From: Perlabentimonas sp034003245
GTDB taxonomy: Bacteria > Bacteroidota > Bacteroidia > Bacteroidales > Tenuifilaceae
NCBI GenBank assembly: GCA_034003245.1
Contig: JAVEYY010000001.1
Location: 62,001-126,000 of the forward strand
Direction of reading: 5' to 3'
Length of the DNA stretch: 64,000 bases
Positions within the stretch are counted from its first letter, which is position 1; the number at the start of each line of letters is the position of its first letter. Both the position numbers and the translations under genes were made by a program. The notes under the pieces were generated by a model that did not search any database, was not told the origin of the DNA, and was given only the letters and a program-made list of their open reading frames with translations. Shown here in pieces: positions 53,369 through 62,466 of the stretch.

Positions 53369-54007
53369 ATGATCTTGACACTGTTTGTTAAAGGGATTAT
53401 TGTTGGACTTCTTGCCTCCATCCCTTTAGGCCCTATTGGGGTTATATGTATACAACGAACTATAAACAAAGGCAAACTTAGCGGTTTTCTAAGTGGAATG
53501 GGAGCCGCCAGTGCCGACACCGTTTTTGCTGCAATCGCTGGGTTTAGCTTAACCTTCATTATCAGTTTTATCGAGGAGAAGCAAATAATTTTTCAGGCTA
53601 TCGGTGGAGTAATCGTCTTTGCTCTGGGAATAAAAATATTCTACACCAATCCCATTAAGCAGCTCAGGCGACACAAACGGAAAAAGAATAGCCTGCTCGA
53701 GGATTACCTCTCTGTTTTGCTGGTTACCATAACCAACCCTCTTGCCGTTTTTCTATTTATTGCCCTTTTCGCATCGCTTGGTGTGGTAGCCGAGGGTACA
53801 AACCTTGTGCTTTCGTTAGTCGCCACCAGCGGTGTTTTTATTGGTGCAATCCTCTGGTGGTATACCCTTACCTCTTTGGTGGATATCTTTAGATCGAGAT
53901 TTAGGCTAAAACAACTTTGGTGGATTAACAAGATTTCTGGGGCAGCTATTTTTATTATTGGGGCGGTAGCCATTATTGGCCTCCTAAGATTGTTTGTTGA
54001 GATGTAA
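53369..54007 (+). CDS. LysE-family exporter
   Basis: 212 residues with about six membrane helices. The N-terminus GIIVGLLASIPLGPIGVICIQRTINKGKLSGFLSGMGAASADTVFA is the LysE/RhtB signature; NPLAVFLFIALFA matches the conserved NP helix. Exports amino acids or derivatives. Stand-alone. Confidence 0.9.
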   Translation: MILTLFVKGIIVGLLASIPLGPIGVICIQRTINKGKLSGFLSGMGAASADTVFAAIAGFSLTFIISFIEEKQIIFQAIGGVIVFALGIKIFYTNPIKQLRRHKRKKNSLLEDYLSVLLVTITNPLAVFLFIALFASLGVVAEGTNLVLSLVATSGVFIGAILWWYTLTSLVDIFRSRFRLKQLWWINKISGAAIFIIGAVAIIGLLRLFVEM

Positions 54008-54164
54008 AAAAGTTCCTTTCATCAAAGAAATCAAACCTTTTCTTATTAACTTTGTTAAACAGGTGTACGCATCAAGGTAGTTATTGCAATATCGTTGGCA
54101 TAATTATTGCATCATTTATCCCAATGTTTTTCAACAATGTACTAACTCTAACAACTAATACTCT

Positions 54165-54731
54165 ATGAAAACAGCTAGTTTAAAAATCACCAAACTCACA
54201 GCCTTTGTTGCTGTTATTGCCCTATTCGCACTAGGATCGTGTGATGGATTTGCCCCAACCATTAAGGTTCCCTTTGAGAGCGAGGCCGAGTTTAACCTTA
54301 CTCCTTCAACAGCAAAATCAACTGTTGATGCTGGTCTTACACTATTACACACTTGGGGTTTCGACCAGGATCTAAATGCGCTAATTGAAGAGTACGGAGG
54401 AAATGCTGAGAAAATTAAGGAGAGCAACATCAAAACCGTAACCCTAACACTTTTGGGTGAGAATGATATCGATCTATCCCAAATCTTTGCCTCGCTTAAG
54501 CTAATGGTAGATAAAAATCCTGCCGAGATGGAAGAACTTGTTGCCCAGTCGACTGAAATTACAGCAAATAGCATCTCGTTTGAGCTGGTTAAAGGCGATA
54601 TCCTTAACTACACATCCGGAGCGAATGGATTCACATTCCTGCTTTACGGCGATGTTAACTGGAATAATCTACTCCAGACCATTAACCTCAAGATCACTGT
54701 TGAATCGGAACTTGTGGTTGAACTTCTATAG
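54165..54731 (+). CDS. Lipoprotein of unknown function
   Basis: 188 residues. Lipoprotein signal: MKTASLKITKLTAF, hydrophobic core, FALGSC with Cys26. Mature part is small, acidic and beta-rich (IKVPFESEAEFNLTPS, TVTLTLLGEND, KITVESELVVELL). Conserved-looking alternating pattern resembles a lipid-binding or SRPBCC-like sandwich, but no family is recognised. Its TAG stop is followed by a terminator. The open frame of the downstream 21-bp array is in phase with this gene. Confidence 0.75.
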   Translation: MKTASLKITKLTAFVAVIALFALGSCDGFAPTIKVPFESEAEFNLTPSTAKSTVDAGLTLLHTWGFDQDLNALIEEYGGNAEKIKESNIKTVTLTLLGENDIDLSQIFASLKLMVDKNPAEMEELVAQSTEITANSISFELVKGDILNYTSGANGFTFLLYGDVNWNNLLQTINLKITVESELVVELL

Positions 54732-54751
54732 TTTTCCAATACCGTTTATAC

Positions 54752-54780
54752 AAAAGGGGCTTCAGAGCCCCTTTTTTTAT
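54752..54780 (+). terminator. Rho-independent terminator after the lipoprotein
   Basis: AAAAGGGGCT (54752-54761), loop TCAG, AGCCCCTTTT (54766-54775), then TTT. Begins 20 bases after the stop codon. Confidence 0.92.
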
Positions 54781-54837
54781 TTTATGTAAACACGCCAACA
54801 AAGTCGATTCAACTATTAGGATCGACAAACCATATAT

Positions 54838-55278
54838 ACTATCATATAGCAATAAACGCTATAGGAATTGATGATAATCGTATACGGATAGATAACTGTG
54901 CTACACAAATTGATGATCATCCCATACTGATAGAAACCTATAATAAACCGACAGTAATCAGCTCTACAAACATTGACAGTTATTCTACACTCATAGATGG
55001 GTGTGCTACACTGTTAGAAAAGTGTGCTACACTCCTAGATAAACCTTCTGCACAGATAGAATATAGCGCTGCAATCCTCGATGGGTATTTCGTACAGATA
55101 TATATCCGTGCTACACTCCTAGATGAGAGTTCTGCACAGGCAGAATTTAGTGCTGCAATCCTAGATGGGTGTTCTGCACATACAGAATACTGCGCTGCAA
55201 TCCTAGATGAACCTTCTGCAGAGATAGATTATAGTGCTGCGCTCCTAGATGGTTGTCCTACACTCATAGATGCTTAAT
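54838..55278. repeat. 21-bp tandem repeat array 2 (about 21 diverged units)
   Basis: Contiguous 21-bp units readable from about 54838 to 55278, for example from 54985 on: CTACAC- or CTGCAC-start, TAGAT in the middle and GTG or CTT at the end. In the right half, two subtypes alternate (units starting CTGCAATCCTAGAT versus CTGCACA-x-x-AGA), giving a 42-bp higher order. There are no spacers. One plus-strand frame is open through the whole array and reads as heptads such as SAAILDG and CSAHTEY; no ATG, GTG or TTG opens it. The rest of 54732-55394 holds only two terminators. Confidence 0.85.
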
Positions 55279-55342
55279 ATTACTACCACTTTGCAGAATT
55301 ATAACCTGCAAATGGGCTTACTTTCATGCAATACTGCTAAGC

Positions 55343-55370
55343 AAAGAGGGCATCCAAATTGGATGCCCTC
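55343..55370 (-). terminator. Terminator after ppiD
   Basis: GAGGGCATCC (55346-55355), loop AAATT, GGATGCCCTC (55361-55370); on the minus strand it is followed by TTTGC. Perfect 10-bp stem. Confidence 0.8.
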
Positions 55371-55394
55371 AGGTATATGGCTAATAAATATCTA

Positions 55395-57503
55395 CTAGTA
55401 GAAACTTGAACGCTTGTCGACAATCTTTGCACTCTCCTTAACGGCCTCGTAGGTTTCGCGCATCGACCTCGATTGGTAAAGGTTAAGCATACGCTGTAGT
55501 TCCATTGCCTTATCAACCTCCTCAACATTTATGGCATTTACCGCAAAAGCGTAAACCCCAGTGTTACCCTTAATGGGGCCAACTAGCTTACCCTCGGGGG
55601 AGTTAACTGCAGTGGCAATAACTGTAGGTTCAAACCCAACTGCTGGCAACGAGAACGACGAGAAAGTAATGTTTGTGGCTGCTTGTGCCTGAAGCGATAA
55701 GCTACTTGCAAGCTGATCGATACTACTGCTATTCTGCATCGCCGACTCAAATTTTGCTTTTAGCAATTCGGCCTTTTTTTCCTGAAGAAGTTCGGAGCGG
55801 ATCTCCTGGGCAACTTGCTCCAAAGGAGCAACACCCTCTTCGCGAACAGCCTTTAAAGTTGCCACCACAAAGTTATCGCCAAACTCAAAAACAGGCGATA
55901 CGGCGTTCACCTTTTCGCGATATGCCCAACGGATCATCTCCCGAGGATTTTCCAAACCAGCAACACGCTTATCATGTTCCCTTAGGTTAGATGCTAGGCG
56001 CTTGCTCAACTTCAACTCCTGAACAGCAGCGTTAAACTTTTCGTTGGTATTGTTGATGCCAGCAAATTCGCTTGCCTGTTGATATATTCCCTGATAAGTC
56101 CTAGAGCTTGGAACAACATTACGTTCAAGAATTGCAACCTGGACTTTTTTGGCGAGTTTTCCCTTATCTAGTATTTCGATGATATGGAAACCGAACTGCG
56201 ACTCAACAAGTACAATGTCGCCCTTCTTGCCGTTAAAACAAGCGTCATTAAATGGTTTAACCATCATGCCCTCGGCAAACCAGCCTAAATCGCCACCCTG
56301 AGCAGCCGAGCCTGGATCCTGCGAAAATTCTCCAGCAATACGGGCAAAGTTACCGCCTCGCTTCACAACCTGTAATAGGCTGTCGGCTTTAGCTTTTGCA
56401 GCATCGTACTCAACCTGCGACTGCACATTAGAGCTGAGTAGTATATGACGGGCCTTAACTGAATCGGGGAGAAAATCAATATTAACCAATCTCGCCATCA
56501 TATATGAATCGCCATCGAACATGGGTTCCATGTAATCGCCAACCTTGGCGCTGAATGCCCACTGGTTAAGCTGCTCATTGGGCAATTCGCCCTGCTTGAA
56601 GAATACGTCACGATATGGAGTATCAGAATTGATGCTGGTGAAATGAGCAGGATCGGAAGCCTGAATGAAATCATTCTTGATATCCTGTATCCACTCCTCA
56701 GCAAGTTTGTAATCATCGGGCGAAGGAGTAATGGGGAAAACCACATACTCTACATCACGCGAAGCTTGCTGCTGATATTTTTTCTTATTCTTCTTGTAAT
56801 GGCTCGATATTTCGCTTGAACTAACTGAAACCAACGAATCGGCAACAGAGGAGTAGCGATTTACAACAAAATTAAAATCGACCCTATTGCCACGCTCGTC
56901 CGCTGCCCTTTGGGCTTGCAGGCCGGTAACGTAAAGCCCCTTGCGCACTAGGTTGTTGTATTTGGTGAATTGCCTATCGCGGATAATAATATCCTCGAGA
57001 TATAACCAAATGGAGCGTTGAAATCCTGATGGATCAGCGTCGAGATTACGAAGGAATTGGTCAACCATAGCAACATCAACCTCTCCAGTTTGGGGATTTC
57101 CAAACTCCTGACGGATAATGGGGTGTAAATTACGCCCCTGAACCATATCCATAAGCTCTTGACTCGATACTACAATGCCTAGACTCTTGTACTTGGGTCC
57201 CAAAACGAACTCCTGTACAAGTTGATTCCAAACTTCCTCACGAATATTCTCGGTAGTATGCTCATCAAGTGCATTCACCCTACGCGAAACCTTATTGAGC
57301 TCGGTAATATGATCAACGCGCTCCTGATATGTTTGAAATGGGATCGATTTCCCTGAAATTTCTGCTATCTCAAACTGATTACGGTTGAAAAGTGATCCGC
57401 CCGAACCAAACAAATCACCAAGTATAAATGCTAATAATGCAAGGCCAATTACCACTGCCACAAGCGTACCAGCACGATTTCTGAGTTTCTCTAGTGTAGC
57501 CAT
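55395..57503 (-). CDS. ppiD: Periplasmic peptidyl-prolyl isomerase (PpiD-like, SurA N-domain)
   Basis: 702 residues. A single N-terminal membrane anchor (about 12-30; GTLVAVVIGLALLAFILGDL), a SurA-like chaperone region (about 40-260), one parvulin domain (about 345-445; VKARHILLSSNVQ, GEFSQDPGSAAQGGDLGWF, FGFHIIEILDKG) and a second degenerate parvulin-like region. Anchored periplasmic foldase assisting outer-membrane proteins. Last gene of the minus-strand envelope run. Confidence 0.9.
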   Translation of the reverse strand: MATLEKLRNRAGTLVAVVIGLALLAFILGDLFGSGGSLFNRNQFEIAEISGKSIPFQTYQERVDHITELNKVSRRVNALDEHTTENIREEVWNQLVQEFVLGPKYKSLGIVVSSQELMDMVQGRNLHPIIRQEFGNPQTGEVDVAMVDQFLRNLDADPSGFQRSIWLYLEDIIIRDRQFTKYNNLVRKGLYVTGLQAQRAADERGNRVDFNFVVNRYSSVADSLVSVSSSEISSHYKKNKKKYQQQASRDVEYVVFPITPSPDDYKLAEEWIQDIKNDFIQASDPAHFTSINSDTPYRDVFFKQGELPNEQLNQWAFSAKVGDYMEPMFDGDSYMMARLVNIDFLPDSVKARHILLSSNVQSQVEYDAAKAKADSLLQVVKRGGNFARIAGEFSQDPGSAAQGGDLGWFAEGMMVKPFNDACFNGKKGDIVLVESQFGFHIIEILDKGKLAKKVQVAILERNVVPSSRTYQGIYQQASEFAGINNTNEKFNAAVQELKLSKRLASNLREHDKRVAGLENPREMIRWAYREKVNAVSPVFEFGDNFVVATLKAVREEGVAPLEQVAQEIRSELLQEKKAELLKAKFESAMQNSSSIDQLASSLSLQAQAATNITFSSFSLPAVGFEPTVIATAVNSPEGKLVGPIKGNTGVYAFAVNAINVEEVDKAMELQRMLNLYQSRSMRETYEAVKESAKIVDKRSSFY

Positions 57504-57679
57504 TTTAAAGTAAATATTAGTTCAAAAATTGCCATTTTTTTAAGGCTACGAATATAGCAATTTTAGTGTATAGCATAAAGCGTTAGCAAACTTTTTCGGG
57601 GATTATTTTTAAAAAAGAAGTTCTGCTCTCAAGTTAGTCGAGAATTCGACACGAAGTAAGGTGTGGTACCGGAGAAATG

Positions 57680-58948
57680 CTAATCCTTGGAAGGAATAGT
57701 TAAATGAATTAAATCGATGCGGGTTCTATCCATCTTGGTAACTTTAATGCTAAAACTCTCGATCTGAATCTCCTGTTGAGGTTTAGGTATACTCTGGTAG
57801 TTCGAAATTACAAATCCCGCAAGCGTATCGTACTCCTCCGACTCGGGGATATTTAGCTTGTACTTCTCGTTAAGGTAGCTAACCTCAAGCCTTCCCGACA
57901 GGATATACTCAGTATCGCTAAGCTGCTTTTCGATAAACTCGCTGGAGTCGTGCTCATCGTCAATCTCGCCAAAAATTTCCTCAATAATATCCTCAATGGT
58001 AACAAGCCCCGCTGTGCCCCCAAACTCATCCACCACAATGGCAATGCTTTTCTGTTCTTTAATGAAAGATGTTAGCAGCTTATGCGCAAGCATAGTTTCG
58101 GGGACAAAATCGAGCTTAAGCAGCTTCGACTTGATGCTCTGAGGCTTTTTGAAAAGATCCTTGGAGTTTACGTAACCAATAATGTTGTCGATATTCCCTT
58201 GGTAGACAGGTATGCGTGAGTAGCTGGTTTCGATAAACTTCTCGGTTAGCTCTGCAATGGTGCTATACACATCAATGGCCTCAATATCGGTTCGGGGAAT
58301 CATGCACTCGCGAAGCTTAACCTCGCTAAAATCGAGGGCATTTTGGAACATCTTAATATCATGCTCATGCTTAAGGTCATCGCCCTCGGTTGCCTGGGCT
58401 TCGCCCACTAAATGATCGAGATCGATCTTGCCAAATATGCGTGTTTCTTCACCAAATTTTATGTTCTGCCTTAGCAAACGCCTAATAATGTTTACAGATA
58501 TCCAGGTGGAAAACTTGCTTATGGGGTAGAAAACGATGTAGAAAAAAAGCATGGGCAGGGCAAAAAAGTTGAGGAACCCATTGGGATGCATTCGAAACAA
58601 CGACTTGGGTAAAAACTCGGCTGTTACAAGGATAAGTGCTGTTGAAAGTAACGTTTGTAGTAGCAAAAGCCCCATTTCATTATCAATAACCAGCAAAAGG
58701 AATGGCTCAAGTAATTTTGCCATACCAATACCATATACAACTAGGGCAATATTATTACCAACCAGCATGGTGGCTATATACTGACCCGGATTGCGGGTAA
58801 AAATCTGCACAATCCTTGAAGCAAATGTTCCCTGCTTCCGATCGAGTTCTAACCTTAGTCTGTTTGCTGTTACAAAGGCGATCTCCATACCGGAGAATAG
58901 TGCCGAGAAAAGAACTGATAAACCAATAATCGCCGGGTTATAGTCCAT
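57680..58948 (-). CDS. CorC/HlyC-type CBS transporter-associated protein
   Basis: 422 residues: DUF21/CNNM membrane domain with about four helices (5-175), two CBS repeats (about 205-330; MIPRTDIEAIDVYSTIAEL, SRIPVYQGNIDNIIGYVNSKDL, FIKEQKSIAIVVDEFGGTAGLVTIEDIIEEIFGE) and a C-terminal CorC_HlyC domain. Paralogue of gldE at 39387-40721. Often called hemolysin family protein; likely metal or ion homeostasis rather than haemolysis. Confidence 0.9.
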   Translation of the reverse strand: MDYNPAIIGLSVLFSALFSGMEIAFVTANRLRLELDRKQGTFASRIVQIFTRNPGQYIATMLVGNNIALVVYGIGMAKLLEPFLLLVIDNEMGLLLLQTLLSTALILVTAEFLPKSLFRMHPNGFLNFFALPMLFFYIVFYPISKFSTWISVNIIRRLLRQNIKFGEETRIFGKIDLDHLVGEAQATEGDDLKHEHDIKMFQNALDFSEVKLRECMIPRTDIEAIDVYSTIAELTEKFIETSYSRIPVYQGNIDNIIGYVNSKDLFKKPQSIKSKLLKLDFVPETMLAHKLLTSFIKEQKSIAIVVDEFGGTAGLVTIEDIIEEIFGEIDDEHDSSEFIEKQLSDTEYILSGRLEVSYLNEKYKLNIPESEEYDTLAGFVISNYQSIPKPQQEIQIESFSIKVTKMDRTRIDLIHLTIPSKD

Positions 58949-58956
58949 TGGGGAGG

Positions 58957-59154
58957 CTAGCTATTTTGATTTGAGGTAAGGGTTCGTCGGCGATGCCTTC
59001 GAATAAAATACATAAGCACAGCTACCAGTGCCAAAACAAAGAACATGTAGCTTTGGTCAATCCCAACGGTAACTGTTGCATAAATGGCAAAACCGAGGCA
59101 TACTACAGCCAGTATTAACCAAACAACTTCTAAAATTCTGGGAATTATGCTCAT
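58957..59154 (-). CDS. Small two-helix membrane protein
   Basis: 65 residues: MSIIPRILEVVWLILAVVC and SYMFFVLALVAVLMYF form two membrane helices, then a basic tail RRHRRR. No family. Sits 8 bases before the CorC-type gene start and 70 bases after lptC, consistent with one operon. Confidence 0.75.
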   Translation of the reverse strand: MSIIPRILEVVWLILAVVCLGFAIYATVTVGIDQSYMFFVLALVAVLMYFIRRHRRRTLTSNQNS

Positions 59155-59224
59155 GCTATTAATTTTTCTGATTTAGGAGATAAAGATAAAGGTTTTTTTG
59201 GCCAAAAACGCAAACTTTCAACTA

Positions 59225-59797
59225 CTAATCCTCCTCGAAGTAAAATGTGCCCGAGATTTTTCGGATCACCCAGTCATTAAAATTCTCATCGGAATCGAAT
59301 CCCTGACCAAAAATCACATCATCGCCCGAGGTTATCTTAACCATGTCATCGGAGTAAATCTTCTTGCTTTTCTGATCCCAAAATAGCTGCTCGGTGTTCA
59401 AAATTTGGCCAATTCTATTCTGAGCAACCACATCGTACTTGGCATCCCAAAGTTCCTTAGCCTCATAGAATATGGCGTAATTTGCAGTAATGGTCGATTC
59501 AATCCTCATCGAATCATCGTATCTAAAAACCGTAATTCCCATAGGGAACTCGTTGTATGGTTCCTCGGCAAACTGAAAGTATTGAGTTTCTGGTGCTAAT
59601 ACTCTAATTCGCGGCTTGCCATTCTCGGTGTATGTCAATTCAACATTTTTTGCAATAAGGCTGGGCACTTTGTCCTTCTCAGCTAGGGCATTAACCATTT
59701 CTATATCGGTTTTGCACGATAAAAGCAAAATAGTCCCCACTAGTAGAGTGGGGACTAAAGTTGATATCCTATGCTTAAGGCTTAAAAAGTCAAGCAT
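59225..59797 (-). CDS. lptC: LPS-export protein LptC
   Basis: 190 residues; lipoprotein-like N-terminus ending LLSC, then the LptC/OstA beta-jellyroll (IAKNVELTYTENGKPRIRVLAPE, MRIESTITANYAIFYEAKELWDAKYDVVAQN, ILNTEQLFWDQKSKKIYSDDMVKITSGDDVIFGQGF). Bridges the LptBFG transporter to LptA in LPS export. Starts 12 bases after the TPR gene. Confidence 0.88.
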   Translation of the reverse strand: MLDFLSLKHRISTLVPTLLVGTILLLSCKTDIEMVNALAEKDKVPSLIAKNVELTYTENGKPRIRVLAPETQYFQFAEEPYNEFPMGITVFRYDDSMRIESTITANYAIFYEAKELWDAKYDVVAQNRIGQILNTEQLFWDQKSKKIYSDDMVKITSGDDVIFGQGFDSDENFNDWVIRKISGTFYFEED

Positions 59798-59809
59798 CTG
59801 GCTATGTTA

Positions 59810-61147
59810 TTATGGACGAGCTCTAACGGTAGTTCTCTCGTTAATCCAACAGCCAACGGTATAACTTTGGTTAGGAGTTAAATCCTGGAAGAAAATATCG
59901 TTCTGAGCGGGGAAATACTGTGTGTAAATCTCAATTAACTTATCACAATCGGATTCTAGGGTTGGATCAACTTGCTTTGCCTTCACAAATTTATCAACAG
60001 CAACCCAAAATATGGTTTTCTTTTGAAACTCATCGGTAAAGCAGTTCTTTTCGGCTGCATAGATATTGCCAATTAGAATATATGCATGACCCATGTTGGG
60101 ATTTAATGAAATAGCGTCGAGGGCAATGGTACGCGCTTGCTGAGGTTTTTTAAACTCATTAAACATAATACCTGCATACTCCACCATAAAACTCGATTTC
60201 TGATTATTATCAGTTTCCAACTCAATGGCCCGGAGGTAATACTCCTCGGCTTTCGGAAAATCTTTAAGACCAACAAATGCCCTTGCCAATTCGTAGGCTC
60301 TTAGCGAGGTGGGTTCGCCATTGAAAAGTGCAGTAAGTACTTTTCTGTAAAAATCTGAACCAGCACAACGATTTGCACTAAGCAAAGTATGGGTCTTTTT
60401 AACAAGTTCTAGGTCGTTAGGATTACCATCAATTCTGGGTTCAAAGATTTTCTGTAAACTTTCGCAATCGGCTACACCGGCAGAGCTGAAGATAGCGTCT
60501 ACGTTCTCTTTTACTTGCAATAGTCTTCCATCTTCAGCATTAGAAGCTAATTGAATATCAAGATAGTCGGCAATAAATGCGTAGGTTTCAATTACGTTTT
60601 CGGCATTTAACTTGCCATTGTCGTACATGGTTTTGGTGAGAACCATAAAGGTGTAAAGTACAGGGGAATCAGAGCCATCCTTCTCAAGGTCGATGGACTC
60701 TTTCAGTATTTTATACCCCTCCTCATATCTGTCAGGATCGAGTTGAACTAAATCCATCCCTTTTTGTCCAAGAAGAATCCCACGGCGATTGAAGTTCTCA
60801 ATACGCATATCGTAGATCATCATAAGCGAATCGATAAGTTGGGTTTTGCGAGCAACATTATTCGTCTCACCAATCCATGTCTTTATCATCCTAACACCAT
60901 GAATGTAGGGATTTTGCCCAGATGCAGGACATATCTGTAACACTTTCTGCCAGTATGGTCTAGCTAAGGCATAGTTGCGATGTTTGTAGTGTTCGCCATA
61001 CAGGTTAAGATTAACAACACACTCTTGGCGGGTTTCTTCGTCAGGTCCATACTTTGGATCGGTTTTCCATGACTGGGCGAACACGCTTGTAACCAGTGTT
61101 AGTAATACTCCTGTTATGAAAAGGCTTTTGGTTAGAATAGTTTTCAT
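59810..61147 (-). CDS. Secreted tetratricopeptide-repeat protein
   Basis: 445 residues with a signal peptide (MKTILTKSLFITGVLLTLVTSVFAQ). Helical TPR-like repeats run from about residue 50 to 430, for instance HKHRNYALARPYWQKVLQICPA, FPKAEEYYLRAIELE and PQQARTIALDAISLNPNMGHAYILIGNIY. Such proteins act as periplasmic scaffolds. Part of the mfd-to-ppiD run, between the OMP and lptC. Confidence 0.88.
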   Translation of the reverse strand: MKTILTKSLFITGVLLTLVTSVFAQSWKTDPKYGPDEETRQECVVNLNLYGEHYKHRNYALARPYWQKVLQICPASGQNPYIHGVRMIKTWIGETNNVARKTQLIDSLMMIYDMRIENFNRRGILLGQKGMDLVQLDPDRYEEGYKILKESIDLEKDGSDSPVLYTFMVLTKTMYDNGKLNAENVIETYAFIADYLDIQLASNAEDGRLLQVKENVDAIFSSAGVADCESLQKIFEPRIDGNPNDLELVKKTHTLLSANRCAGSDFYRKVLTALFNGEPTSLRAYELARAFVGLKDFPKAEEYYLRAIELETDNNQKSSFMVEYAGIMFNEFKKPQQARTIALDAISLNPNMGHAYILIGNIYAAEKNCFTDEFQKKTIFWVAVDKFVKAKQVDPTLESDCDKLIEIYTQYFPAQNDIFFQDLTPNQSYTVGCWINERTTVRARP

Positions 61148-61191
61148 CGTTCCTTATTTTTTAAAAATTAACTGTTAATTCCAGCTTAGCT

Positions 61192-62466
61192 TTAGTTATA
61201 CTTTCGCTTAATAAACCAAAAATCGTAGAAAGTAAAACCAACATTAAAAACTCCGTATGTCTCTTGAATGTAATCGGTATTTCCTTTACGTCCAACCTCA
61301 CACGATATGTTGAATGAGGTGTTGGTTCTACGGAATGGTAATCCTACTCCAAAAGTTATGCCATAATCATTAATCTGATTATCATCAAATTGTAGATATG
61401 TTTTTGAGTTATAGAATCCTCCCCTATAGGAAACTCGCTTTAAGTAACTACGTAAATCGTTAGGACTTGGGGTGTACTGAATACCGACTCTTACGGTTTC
61501 ACTTTTGGTTAGATTGGCCGATTGCCCCATAAATCCTGAATTAGTCCAATCCTGAACAGAATAATCGGCACCAACCATAAAGATATTCTTGTACGCCAAG
61601 GAGAATCCTGCAGTTAGATTTTTAGGGAAATCAATCGCAGCATCGGATAGCTCGTTATACTGAATTGTATCGATAGTGTTTCCTAAAGGATAGCTGATGT
61701 ACTGAATGTTCTGAGCACCTAATTTAGTCTCGTTGTCGAGGGTTGCGCCCAACACAACACGAAGCTGCTTCTCTGCTCCCAAATGAAATGCCCACTGCGC
61801 ACCAAAGCTGAGTCCAATATCGCGAACAACAATACTGTTAAGCTTATTAACAGTCCCATAGGGAGTGTCGTCGGGGAAAACAACATCAACAGAATGCTCA
61901 AGCGAACCAAAGAAATATGAAAGGTTTGTCCCAACGGAGAAACCTTCAAAGGGTTCAAACGCCAGCCCAAAGTACGATTGCGTAATTCCGCCCTTCCCAA
62001 AGTGATAATACTTTATGGCGCCAATGCTACTCAGTAGATTATCATCATCCTCGGTATACTTCAATCTGTAGCCAACATTGCTAAACGGTTGTATTCCTGC
62101 GCTTACACCAAGCCATTTGGTCATGGGGAACTGTATTGCCAGATGGTGTAGGTTGGCTCCTGAGTTAAAGTTTGACTGGCTATTGGTGCGATAATCCACT
62201 CCTATGGCCTCGAGCCCAAAATCGAAGATAAACGACATAGAATCCTGCGATGAGTAGGAGGCGGGGTTAAGAAAGTTCACCGACTTATCGTTTCTAATTC
62301 CCTGGGAAATGCCCCCCAACGCCTTGTTGTTGGCGTAGCCCCTCGTTCGCACTTCACCAATGCCATAGCGAGAGTAGGGAGAAAAAGTGTTAATACCTTG
62401 CGAGTATGACGCAAACGATACGAATAGGAATGTTGCAAAGAGCAGCAGGTTTCTAGTGATTCTCAT
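61192..62466 (-). CDS. Outer-membrane barrel protein (OMPP1/PorV-like)
   Basis: 424 residues with a signal peptide (MRITRNLLLFATFLFVSFASYSQ). N-terminus NTFSPYSRYGIGEVRTRG, a Ser/Gly-rich helix region and about 14 amphipathic strands (LAIQFPMTKWLGVSAGIQPFSN, SYFFGSLEHSVDVVF) ending GFTFYDFWFIKRKYN suggest a FadL/PorV-like barrel. It overlaps the coaX stop by 14 bases. Confidence 0.8.
   Translation of the reverse strand: MRITRNLLLFATFLFVSFASYSQGINTFSPYSRYGIGEVRTRGYANNKALGGISQGIRNDKSVNFLNPASYSSQDSMSFIFDFGLEAIGVDYRTNSQSNFNSGANLHHLAIQFPMTKWLGVSAGIQPFSNVGYRLKYTEDDDNLLSSIGAIKYYHFGKGGITQSYFGLAFEPFEGFSVGTNLSYFFGSLEHSVDVVFPDDTPYGTVNKLNSIVVRDIGLSFGAQWAFHLGAEKQLRVVLGATLDNETKLGAQNIQYISYPLGNTIDTIQYNELSDAAIDFPKNLTAGFSLAYKNIFMVGADYSVQDWTNSGFMGQSANLTKSETVRVGIQYTPSPNDLRSYLKRVSYRGGFYNSKTYLQFDDNQINDYGITFGVGLPFRRTNTSFNISCEVGRKGNTDYIQETYGVFNVGFTFYDFWFIKRKYN

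Noticed and set aside
54838..55278. CRISPR or TIGR-like guide array
   Set aside because: Period is 21 bp with gradual divergence from unit to unit; there is no constant-repeat/unique-spacer alternation and no effector gene nearby.
57680..58948. True haemolysin
   Set aside because: CorC/CNNM architecture points to ion homeostasis; the name hemolysin is historical.
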